NCBI GenBank assembly: GCA_963576475.1
Contig: OY754968.1
Span: 12,939,107 to 13,003,106, forward strand
Direction of reading: 5' to 3'
Length of the DNA: 64,000 nt
DNA from: Molanna angustata
Lineage: Eukaryota > Arthropoda > Insecta > Trichoptera > Molannidae
Positions 48,498-60,342 of this stretch are shown in pieces. Made by a program: the position numbers and the translations under genes. Below the pieces are notes generated by a model. The model saw nothing but the letters and a program-made list of their open reading frames with translations, did no database searches and was not told the origin of the DNA. Position 1 is the first letter of the stretch, and each line of letters opens with the position of its first letter.

Positions 48498-49085
48498 ACA
48501 GATTTTTAATTATCTCAATAGAGACGAAGTTGGAATATTTATTGTAGGAGAACCGGGAAATCCCGACACACTTTGACTCCCGACAGGGAAAAAAATCCAA
48601 TGTTTGCGCATATGCAATAATAAAAAAAATATTCGATTACTTACACATTGGTATAAGTAGGTAAATAAGGCAAAAATGACCATATAAGTCTGGCGCAATT
48701 CAGGGGTGCATTGTCACCTCAGATATAAGAATTGTAGCTTTCATTATTTACAAAAAAACAATTCTCTCAATAGATGCCGTTACAACAAAAATAAATAAAA
48801 AATAATAAGATTGTTGTTCATAATTTCACCCATAGATGGCTGTAGTAAAAATTCCTTATTTTCCAGCGAAAAGAATTTCAGCATTACAATATATAGAACT
48901 TTCAAAATTGAATTGATAGGGATCTCATTAAAAAGGCATAATTGTTAAACGTTGCGCAAGCGCATAAAGTGATCACGTAAACCAGCCGATGACAGGTCGC
49001 AAGCCCTGTAGGTGCCTTGATTTCCCGGTTCTCCTACAATAAATATTCCAACTTCGTCTCTATTGAGATAATTAAAAATCTGTTA
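48498..49085. mobile_element. MITE (TCTCAATAGAGACGAAG family), both arms present
   Basis: Best copy in the window: AACAGATTTTTAATTATCTC then CAATAGAGACGAAGTTGGAA at the left, and the exact inverse at the right (TTCCAACTTCGTCTCTATTG, AATTAAAAATCTGTT). The arms are at least ~65 bp with essentially no differences. The interior is shared with 16861 and 38770. A 69-bp interior block at 48571-48639 is repeated just outside the right arm at 49094-49163. Confidence 0.85.
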
Positions 49086-49093
49086 AAAAATAT

Positions 49094-49163
49094 CTTTGAC
49101 TCCCGACAGGGAAAAAAAATCCAATGTTTGCGCATATGCAATAATAAAAAAAATATTCGATTA
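49094..49163. repeat. Duplicate of MITE interior block outside its right arm
   Basis: CTTTGACTCCCGACAGGG, CCAATGTTTGCGCATATGCA and AAATATTCGATTA repeat 48571-48639 in the same orientation with one extra A. Either the element's true end lies further out or there was a local rearrangement. Confidence 0.85.
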
Positions 49164-49169
49164 AAAAAA

Positions 49170-51780
49170 ATTCTTTAAAGTATAAATCAATACAATGTGT
49201 TATTTTTATTTTGTACAAAAAAAAAACATTTAACATCTTTGGAACAAATCACAAAAGACTCCGCAGATACTAATCAAACTTTATGTCACAAGTCAGGGGT
49301 GAAAAAAAAACCGTCTGTCGTGAATGTAAGCACGTGCTATAAATATGAATTACGTCCGCGATTCGTGACTGTCACATCTCTTATTTTGCTTTACGAAAAA
49401 TATTTATAATACTATTTCTCGACGGTCTGCTACTGACTATGGACCTAGCTACTGAAAGTTAACAGTAAAATATTTTTTTTCGGACAAAACAAATATCTTT
49501 CTATTAAATCATTTCCTTTATTTAAAAAAAACTATTTTGTATTTATGTAGGTACCTACTTGGACGATATTATGAAAAAAATGTCACTTCCAGAAATAATG
49601 TTGTGCAGTAGATAGTATTTTTTATCAGGAAAAATTTTAAGAGGAGATTATAAATTCGAAGTGTTTTTTTTATATATGTTCAGATAATTGTTTACCACAA
49701 TGTCCGATTTCAATGATTCTATTTTCTTTAATTCCAAATTTTTGTCTCTCAGTTCTTGAAGTAATTCCATTATCAACGATATTTAATTACTTAAAATAAG
49801 TCAAAAAACAATTTTCAACTTTTTCCACTAAAAGAATTTATTTCTTAATTGATTATTTTTTCATTAGAAAGAGGGTATTTCATAAGTGGTTCCGTTTGAT
49901 TTTGGCGAAGATTTGATATTGGAATCTATGAGAAAATCGTCTCTCAAAATTGCAAATTCAGTGATACTTAAAATACCTACAAGATGAGATTTTATTGAGT
50001 AGGTATTTAATAATAATATTTTTTATAATATTTTTTTTTTGTCTTCGAACGAAAAAGGCACACCTCAACGTTCTTATTAGACAAAAAAAACATTAAAGCC
50101 GCTCAGAATTCGCCATTGTACCGATGCCTTACCACATATGATAAGTTGGAATGGATCAGGTCCGTGGGCATATTCTGTATGTCCAGGACCCTTTTCAAGA
50201 GCCACATTAATATATATTTATATATAATAATACAGGAATAATTAATTGTTTTGTTACCAGCAGTGAGTACATGTAACATAAAATCAAAGGTGGGCTGATT
50301 AATTTACAATTACCTATGTTATTATTATACCTATTGTTCAAAAAAATATTATTGTACGTTGCCCATTTTTTAAAAATTAATTAATTAAATTAAAAATCCG
50401 AAACAAAAATCTGAATTTACAGTCTTCAATCTTTTGATTGTGACGTCATCGAATTAGTAAAACACCATAATTATGGATAATATGAATAGATATTTCTCCT
50501 ACAAATATTTTAAATGCATTTATATTACCCATAAAAATCTGACTGTTATTATCCTAAAACATAAACTTCACATTTATGGAGTTGAAAATTTGACGAAAGG
50601 TCTATCCGACGTATATAAATTTACAGTATATAAATCCTCTTGTATATTGCTAACTTTGTTTGACAGCAAAGCTTTGAGATTAAGAACTTTTAAGCATACA
50701 TGCTAATTCCAGAGGACGAGCTATGGAAGCCAGCAGAGAGTTCCTTCATTGGCTACAGGAAGCCTGCGATGACGTCAATTCTATATATATATGGACAGCA
50801 GCAGACTAATTCACTTTAGCGCATGCCGTGTTCATACAACGTGGTTTGATAATCTCAAAGCTTGATTTGAGATACGCTAAGTAGATAAATATACAATATA
50901 TTATATCTACACACATACTTTCATAATTCAAAGTTTTCCCTTTGTGAAATTTTCTCTCGACTCATAATATTATAATTTTCCTTATAAACTTTCCTTTTCG
51001 TGTCAGTAAGCAATTTTAACTTTTTCTTAGTTATTAAATTTAAAAAAAAATATCTCTATTTCGTATACCAAAATCATTTACAAAAGAGATTTTTAAAAAT
51101 ATTGAATCATTTTTTACAGCGCTCTTGTAATATTTAACTTTTTTTCCGAAAGATTTTTAAAACCATACAACTAAATTCATTTTACTATGGAGCTGAGTAT
51201 GACACAAAATTAAAAAAATACAATATATTTACCGCAAAGTAAAAAGATGTTTTTTTTGTAAACAATTTATTTTAATAAGAGGCAGTATACGTTATTTTGA
51301 AAATCTTTTTCTCAGAACCCTCAAAAGATACGTCTTTGAAATAAAGAACTGTTTGAATATGAATATTTTTTGTATTGCATGAGTATTTTGAAATAAAATT
51401 TTTTTTAAGACTTTTCGTGTAAAATTAGTTTTAGTAAAACCAATTTTATTTTTTTTATTGTTAGTAACTAAAAATTTACAAGGCCTATGAAGTAGATTTT
51501 ATCTTCAATCGAAAGAGAATTTGAAAATCTACCGGCTGAGTTTTTTTATTATCATAATATTTTAATTACTATTCTTGATATTTAAAAAAAACTCGAAATT
51601 TTACCTTTTTTTCACTAAAAATATTGTATATCACATATAAGTTGATAAACAATATTTTTCGTGTTTCAAAGATTAGTAGATAATTTAGTGTGCATTATTG
51701 TGTACATTGCTAAACCCGTGGTATACAAGGGTCTTAAAATCATTCTCTTTTATACACGAGTACCAACATAATACGTTACG
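49170..51780. other. AT-rich sequence, nothing recognised
   Basis: No exon was supported. GTGACGTCATCG near 50440 and GATGACGTCAATT near 50767 are oppositely placed TGACGTCA-type sites about 330 bp apart and may mark an old small element. Otherwise it is low complexity. Confidence 0.4.
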
Positions 51781-51784
51781 AACA

Positions 51785-51949
51785 GCCCCCCTAGACAACA
51801 TGCCATTTAAGGTAAGCGTTATCTCGCCAAGCGAGAGTAAATGTATGGAATTGGTGGCTGTGACGTCACGTGACAGCCACCAATTCCATACATTTACTAT
51901 CGCTTAGCGAGATAACGCTTAGCTTAAATGGCATGTTGTCTAGGGGGGC
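51785..51949. repeat. Near-perfect foldback palindrome, ~78-bp arms
   Basis: GCCCCCCTAGACAACATGCC...AATTGGTGGCTGTGACG meets its inverse CGTGACAGCCACCAATT...GGCATGTTGTCTAGGGGGGC. The centre is GTGACGTCACGTGACA. There are a few mismatches near CTCGCCAAGCGAG. It is a foldback MITE with unusually GC-rich C-run ends. Confidence 0.9.
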
Positions 51950-52079
51950 AGGTCCGTGACCACTTTTCCTGTTAAGTAGTATACTAAAGTACAGTATTGA
52001 AGGTAAAGGAGAGTGAGGAGTTGTAACAGAGCAGATACTATTAAATCAACGGAGACACTTTTTAAATGAAAAACTTCTG

Positions 52080-52310
52080 AAAAAATATTCCAACTGTCGA
52101 TTCGTTCATGAGAATTCAATTATCTTAATGAATCGACATTATTAAGCCAAGATGCGTGTACGAAGGAAAATTTTCTATGGTGTAGTGGACTTTTTGCATG
52201 CTAATAACACCAACTAGAGGCCTCGCAGCATATATGTTCCCTTACATGGATTTACTCAGAATTCGGAGTAGAACATTTTGTGTGAGTTTTGTGTGTCTGT
52301 GTGTGTGTGT

Positions 52311-52361
<51 letters not shown>

Positions 52362-53160
52362 TTATAACTTTTGATCCGCTCAATTTACACAGCCCAAATT
52401 TTCAGAATATATAAGCAGTTATAGGCCTACAAAACTTTTATACTCAGAAGTGTGAATTTTTGTTTCAGTCAGGGGTTATCAACTTTTGAAATTTTGGTTT
52501 ATTTTTCCATATATCTCAGAAACCATAAAAGCTAGAACGCTGAAATTTGTTATAAACATAGACAAATACAAAATAGCAAATTAATTTTAAAAAAAAAAAA
52601 CAGGGTTTCTCAAACATTTTTTATTAAGAAAAATATTTTTTTTATGATAAATTTATGAGTTTAACTGCCTATACTTCCAGATTTTTTAAAAATATCAAAA
52701 AAAGCCGAAACATCCCAACTAGACAATTTAATTTTATATAAAAAATATAAACATTGTATTAGCACATCTCAAATTTTTTTTAATAAATTTTATAAAAATT
52801 GAATTTAGTGACGACATTGCTTCATACAATTTGTATGGCAATCGCCTACACACAATATCTAAGAAGACTTAATTGTTTGATACTAATCTCCAAACATACA
52901 TACATACCATCATTCTGTTTTCATATTCTGGGTAGGATCAAAGGACTGACCTCCATTCTATCCTATCTTGACATACATACATATGTAGGTACATGTGTTG
53001 TATAGAAAATCAAATATCTTAAATTAATAATTTAAATATTAAATAATTTGTATTTATGGGATTATAGTTTGGTACTTATTCTTCAACTATACATACTATC
53101 ACTATCGACAGTTGGATCTCATGTATTACATGCAACAATTAGTAATCCATTCTAGTTTTT
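52080..53160 (+). repeat. Dispersed repeat, copy 2
   Basis: The same block order as 37210-37970, longer, with CTAATAACACCAACTAGAGG and CTCAGAAACCATAAAAGC sections in addition. A long TG run (52270-52360) sits where copy 1 has a shorter GT stretch plus poly-C. No protein was recognised. Confidence 0.7.
52270..52360. repeat. TG dinucleotide microsatellite
   Basis: Over 80 bases of nearly pure TG, with GTGTGTGGTGTG near the start. Confidence 0.95.
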
Positions 53161-54824
53161 GATTTTTATATTTTTATATTTTAAGTGTTCAACTTTTTTA
53201 CGTCGAATTGAATTGAGTTGATCGTATTTGTAAACGAGTGGGTTGTGGCCAACACTAAACTCTCCACACCACAAATATTGACAATGAAATATTTTATTCA
53301 TTCTAAATTTTACTACCAGGAATATAAATTTTCTAACGATAGTATATTTTCATGTTAAGATAGACAAACTATTAATGCCGTATAGTGAAGAATGCTTATG
53401 TTGTATGAAATATTTTAAAAAAAGCAGATAAATTTTGATTTAAAGAACGCGAGAGCATTTTCAAAATTTTGACACGTGATATCATATGAAGATTTTTTTG
53501 TTATTTATGGAAAGCTAATCAGTTCTATGTTCAAGCTCTTTACATTTTAACATGAAATCAAATTACTGAACGTTTCCATACATAGAAATTTATCTAATTT
53601 CATTTTTATTCATACTAAATGTTACTATCAGGAATATAAATTTTCTTCCGATAGTATATTTTTATGTTAAGATAGACAAACTATTAATGCAGTATAGTGA
53701 AGAATGCTTATGTTGTATGAAATATTTTTAAAAAAGCACATAAATTTTGTTTTAAAGAACGCAAGAGTATTTTCCAAATTTTGACAGGTGATATCATATG
53801 AAGAATTTTTTTGTTATTTATGGAAAGCTAATCAGTTCTATGTTCAAGCTCTTTACATTATAACATGAAATCAAATTACTGAACTTTTCCATACATAGAA
53901 ATTTATCTAATTACATTTTTATTCATACTAAATGTTACTACCAGGAATATAAATTTTCTTCCGATAGTATATTTTTTGGTGAAGATAAACAAACTATTAA
54001 TGCAGTATAGTGAAGAATGCTTATGTTGTATGAAATATTTTAAAAAAAGCAGATAAATTTTGATTTAAAGAACGCGAGAGCATTTTCAAAATTTTGACAC
54101 GTGATATCATATGAAGATTTTTTTGTTATTTATGGAAAGCTAATCAGTTCTATGTTCAAGCTCTTTACATTATAACATGAAATCAAATTACTGAACGTTT
54201 CCATACATAGAAATTTATCTAATTACATTTTTATTCATACTAAATGTTACTATCAGGAATATAAATTTTCTTCCGATAGTATATTTTTATGTTAAGATAG
54301 ACAAACTATTAATGCAGTATAGTGAAGAATGCTTATGTTGTATGAAATATTTTTAAAAAAGCAGATAAATTTTGTTTTAAAGAACGCAAGAGTATTTTCC
54401 AAATTTTGACAGGTGATATCATATGAAGAATTTTTTTGTTATTTATGGAAAGCTAATCAGTTCTATGTTCAAGCTCTTTACATTATAACATGAAATCAAA
54501 TTACTGAACGTTTCCATACATAGAAATTTATCTAATTACATTTTTATTCATACTAAATGTTACTATCAGGAATGTAAATTTTCTTACGATAGTATATTTT
54601 TATGTTAAGATAAACAAACTATTAATGCAGTATAGTGAAGAATGCTTATGTTGTATGAAATATTTAAAAAAAAGCAGATAAATTTTGTTCTAAAGAACGC
54701 GAGAGCATTTTCCAAATTTTGACAGGTGATATCATATGAAGATTTTTTTTGTTATTTATGGAAAGCTAATCAGTTCTATGTTCAAGCTCTTTACATTATA
54801 ACATGAAATCAAAATACTGAACTT

Positions 54825-57215
54825 TTCCATACATAGAAATTTATCTAATTACATTTTTATTCATACTAAATGTTACTACCAGGAATATAAATTTTCTTCC
54901 GATAGTATATTTTTATGTTAAGATAAACAAACTATTAATGCAGTATAGTGAAGAATGCTTATGTTGTATGAAATATTTTAAAAAAAGCAGATAAATTTTG
55001 ATTTAAAGAACGCGAGAGCATTTTCAAAATTTTGACACGTGATATCATATGAAGATTTTTTTGTTATTTATGGAAAGCTAATCAGTTCTATGTTCAAGCT
55101 CTTTACATTATAACATGAAATCAAATTACTGAACGTTTCCATACATAGAAATTTATCTAATTACATTTTTATTCATACTAAATGTTACTATCAGGAATAT
55201 AAATTTTCTTCCGATAGTATATTTTTATGTTAAGATAGACAAACTATTAATGCAGTATAGTGAAGAATGCTTATGTTGTATGAAATATTTTTAAAAAAGC
55301 AGATAAATTTTGATTTAAAGAACGCGAGAGCATTTTCAAAATTTTGACACGTGATATCATATGAAGATTTTTTTGTTATTTATGGAAAGCTAATCAGTTC
55401 TATGTTCAAGCTCTTTACATTATAACATGAAATCAAATTACTGAACGTTTCCATACATAGAAATTTATCTAATTACATTTTTATTCATACTAAATGTTAC
55501 TATCAGGAATATAAATTTTCTTCCGATAGTATATTTTTATGTTAAGATAAACAAACTATTAATGCAGTATAGTGAAGAATGCTTATGTTGTATGAAATAT
55601 TTTAAAAAAAGCAGATAAATTTTGTTTTAAAGAACGCGAGAGCATTTTCAAAATTTTGACACGTGATATTATATGAAGAATTTTTTTGTTATTTATGGAA
55701 AGCTAATCAGTTCTATGTTCAAGCTCTTTACATAATAACATGAAATCAAATTACTGAACGTTTCCATACATAGAAATTTATCTAATTACATTTTTATTCA
55801 TACTAAATGTTACTATCAGGAATGTAAATTTTCTTACGATAGTATATTTTTATGTTAAGATAAACAAACTATTAATGCAGTATAGTGAAGAATGCTTATG
55901 TTGTATGAAATATTTAAAAAAAAGCAGATAAATTTTGTTCTAAAGAACGCGAGAGCATTTTCCAAATTTTGACAGGTGATATCATATGAAGATTTTTTTT
56001 GTTATTTATGGAAAGCTAATCAGTTCTATGTTCAAGCTCTTTACATTATAACATGAAATCAAAATACTGAACTTTTCCATACATAGAAATTTATCTAATT
56101 ACATTTTTATTCATACTAAATGTTACTATCAGGAATGTAAATTTTCTTCCGATAGTATATTTTTATGTTAAGATAAACAAACTATTAATGCAGTATAGTG
56201 AAGAATGCTTATGTTGTATGAAATATTTTAAAAAAAGCAGATAAATTTTGTTCTAAAGAACGCGAGAGCATTTTCCAAATTTTGACAGGTGATATCATAT
56301 GAAGATTTTTTTTGTTATTTATGGAAAGCTAATCAGTTCTATGTTCAAGCTCTTTACATTATAACATGAAATCAAATAACAGAACTTTTCCATACATAGA
56401 AATTTATCTAATTACATTTTTATTCATACTAAATGTTACTATCAGGAATGTAAATTTTCTTCCGATAGTATATTTTTATGTTAAGATAAACAAACTATTA
56501 ATGCAGTATAGTGAAGAATGCTTATGTTGTATGAAATATTTTAAAAAAAGCAGATAAATTTTGTTCTAAAGAACGCGAGAGCATTTTCCAAATTTTGACA
56601 GGTGATATCATATGAAGATTTTTTTTGTTGTTTATGGAAAGCTAATCAGTTCTATGTTCAAGCTTTTTACATTATAACATGAAATCAAATTACTGAACTT
56701 TTCCATACATAGAAATTTATCTAATTACATTTTTATTCATACTAAATGTTACTATCAAGAATGTAAATTTTCTTCCGATAGTATATTTTTATGTTAAGAT
56801 AAACAAACTATTAATGCAGTATAGTGAAGAATGCTTATTTTGTATGAAATATTTTAAAAAAAGCAGATAAATTTTGTTCTAAAGAACGCGAGAGCATTTT
56901 CCAAATTTTGACAGGTGATATCATATGAAGATTTTTTTTGTTATTTATGGAAAGCTAATCAGTTCTATGTTCAAGCTCTTTACATTATAACATGATATCA
57001 AATTACTGAACTTTTCCATACATAGAAATTTATCTAATTACATTTTTATTCATACTAAATGTTACTATCAGGAATATAAATTTTCTTCCGATAGTATATT
57101 TTTATGTTAAGATAGACAAACTATTAATGCAGTATAGGGAAGAATGCTTATGTTGTATGAAATATTTTAAAAAAAGCAGATAAATTTTGTTCTAAAGAAC
57201 GCGAGAGCATTTTCC
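54825..57215 (+). repeat. Higher-order block, first copy
   Basis: A ~2.4-kb stretch of monomers recurs 3127 bp downstream (57952-60342) with the same private variants in the same order: AAATAACAGAAC, TTTGTTGTTTATGG, ATCAAGAATG, CTTATTTTGTATG, CATGATATCAAA and GTATAGGGAAG. 3127 bp is ten monomers. Confidence 0.9.
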
Positions 57216-57951
57216 AAATTTTGACACGTGATATCATATGAAGATTTTTTTGTTATTTATGGAAAGCTAATCAGTTCTATGTTCAAGCTCTTTACATTAT
57301 AACATGAAATCAAATTACTGAACGTTTCCATACATAGAAATTTATCTAATTACATTTTTATTCATACTAAATGTTACTATCAGGAATATAAATTTTCTTC
57401 CGATAGTATATTTTTATGTTAAGATAGACAAACTATTAATGCAGTATAGTGAAGAATGCTTATGTTGTATGAAATATTTTTAAAAAAGCAGATAAATTTT
57501 GTTTTAAAGAACGCAAGAGTATTTTCCAAATTTTGACAGGTGATATCATATGAAGAATTTTTTTGTTATTTATGGAAAGCTAATCAGTTCTATGTTCAAG
57601 CTCTTTACATTATAACATGAAATCAAATTACTGAACGTTTCCATACATAGAAATTTATCTAATTACATTTTTATTCATACTAAATGTTACTATCAGGAAT
57701 ATAAATTTTCTTCCGATAGTATATTTTTATGTTAAGATAGACAAACTATTAATGCAGTATAGGGAAGAATGCTTATGTTGTATGAAATATTTTAAAAAAA
57801 GCAGATAAATTTTGTTCTAAAGAACGCGAGAGCATTTTCCAAATTTGGAGAGGTGATATCAAATGAAGAATTTTTTTGTTATTTATGGAAAGCTAATCAG
57901 TTCTATGTTCAAGCTCTTTACATTATAACATGAAATCAAATTACTGAACTT

Positions 57952-60342
57952 TTCCATACATAGAAATTTATCTAATTACATTTTTATTCATACTAAATGT
58001 TACTACCAGGAATATAAATTTTCTTCCGATAGTATATTTTTATGTTAAGATAAACAAACTATTAATGCAGTATAGTGAAGAATGCTTATGTTGTATGAAA
58101 TATTTTAAAAAAAGCAGATAAATTTTGATTTAAAGAACGCGAGAGCATTTTCAAAATTTTGACACGTGATATCATATGAAGATTTTTTTGTTATTTATGG
58201 AAAGCTAATCAGTTCTATGTTCAAGCTCTTTACATTATAACATGAAATCAAATTACTGAACGTTTCCATACATAGAAATTTATCTAATTACATTTTTATT
58301 CATACTAAATGTTACTATCAGGAATATAAATTTTCTTCCGATAGTATATTTTTATGTTAAGATAGACAAACTATTAATGCAGTATAGTGAAGAATGCTTA
58401 TGTTGTATGAAATATTTTTAAAAAAGCAGATAAATTTTGATTTAAAGAACGCGAGAGCATTTTCAAAATTTTGACACGTGATATCATATGAAGATTTTTT
58501 TGTTATTTATGGAAAGCTAATCAGTTCTATGTTCAAGCTCTTTACATTATAACATGAAATCAAATTACTGAACGTTTCCATACATAGAAATTTATCTAAT
58601 TACATTTTTATTCATACTAAATGTTACTATCAGGAATATAAATTTTCTTCCGATAGTATATTTTTATGTTAAGATAAACAAACTATTAATGCAGTATAGT
58701 GAAGAATGCTTATGTTGTATGAAATATTTTAAAAAAAGCAGATAAATTTTGTTTTAAAGAACGCGAGAGCATTTTCAAAATTTTGACACGTGATATTATA
58801 TGAAGAATTTTTTTGTTATTTATGGAAAGCTAATCAGTTCTATGTTCAAGCTCTTTACATAATAACATGAAATCAAATTACTGAACGTTTCCATACATAG
58901 AAATTTATCTAATTACATTTTTATTCATACTAAATGTTACTATCAGGAATGTAAATTTTCTTACGATAGTATATTTTTATGTTAAGATAAACAAACTATT
59001 AATGCAGTATAGTGAAGAATGCTTATGTTGTATGAAATATTTAAAAAAAAGCAGATAAATTTTGTTCTAAAGAACGCGAGAGCATTTTCCAAATTTTGAC
59101 AGGTGATATCATATGAAGATTTTTTTTGTTATTTATGGAAAGCTAATCAGTTCTATGTTCAAGCTCTTTACATTATAACATGAAATCAAAATACTGAACT
59201 TTTCCATACATAGAAATTTATCTAATTACATTTTTATTCATACTAAATGTTACTATCAGGAATGTAAATTTTCTTCCGATAGTATATTTTTATGTTAAGA
59301 TAAACAAACTATTAATGCAGTATAGTGAAGAATGCTTATGTTGTATGAAATATTTTAAAAAAAGCAGATAAATTTTGTTCTAAAGAACGCGAGAGCATTT
59401 TCCAAATTTTGACAGGTGATATCATATGAAGATTTTTTTTGTTATTTATGGAAAGCTAATCAGTTCTATGTTCAAGCTCTTTACATTATAACATGAAATC
59501 AAATAACAGAACTTTTCCATACATAGAAATTTATCTAATTACATTTTTATTCATACTAAATGTTACTATCAGGAATGTAAATTTTCTTCCGATAGTATAT
59601 TTTTATGTTAAGATAAACAAACTATTAATGCAGTATAGTGAAGAATGCTTATGTTGTATGAAATATTTTAAAAAAAGCAGATAAATTTTGTTCTAAAGAA
59701 CGCGAGAGCATTTTCCAAATTTTGACAGGTGATATCATATGAAGATTTTTTTTGTTGTTTATGGAAAGCTAATCAGTTCTATGTTCAAGCTTTTTACATT
59801 ATAACATGAAATCAAATTACTGAACTTTTCCATACATAGAAATTTATCTAATTACATTTTTATTCATACTAAATGTTACTATCAAGAATGTAAATTTTCT
59901 TCCGATAGTATATTTTTATGTTAAGATAAACAAACTATTAATGCAGTATAGTGAAGAATGCTTATTTTGTATGAAATATTTTAAAAAAAGCAGATAAATT
60001 TTGTTCTAAAGAACGCGAGAGCATTTTCCAAATTTTGACAGGTGATATCATATGAAGATTTTTTTTGTTATTTATGGAAAGCTAATCAGTTCTATGTTCA
60101 AGCTCTTTACATTATAACATGATATCAAATTACTGAACTTTTCCATACATAGAAATTTATCTAATTACATTTTTATTCATACTAAATGTTACTATCAGGA
60201 ATATAAATTTTCTTCCGATAGTATATTTTTATGTTAAGATAGACAAACTATTAATGCAGTATAGGGAAGAATGCTTATGTTGTATGAAATATTTTAAAAA
60301 AAGCAGATAAATTTTGTTCTAAAGAACGCGAGAGCATTTTCC
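57952..60342 (+). repeat. Higher-order block, second copy
   Basis: Second copy of 54825-57215. Similarity drops on both sides: upstream GGAGAGGTGATATCAAATG is unique, and downstream GACAGGTG replaces GACACGTG. This gives the limits of the duplication. Confidence 0.9.

Noticed and set aside
56366..59684. Identical 63-codon plus-strand open frames at 56366-56557 and 59493-59684
   Set aside because: Both lie inside the 313-bp satellite, exactly ten monomers apart. They are open by chance in a few monomer variants and have no coding features.
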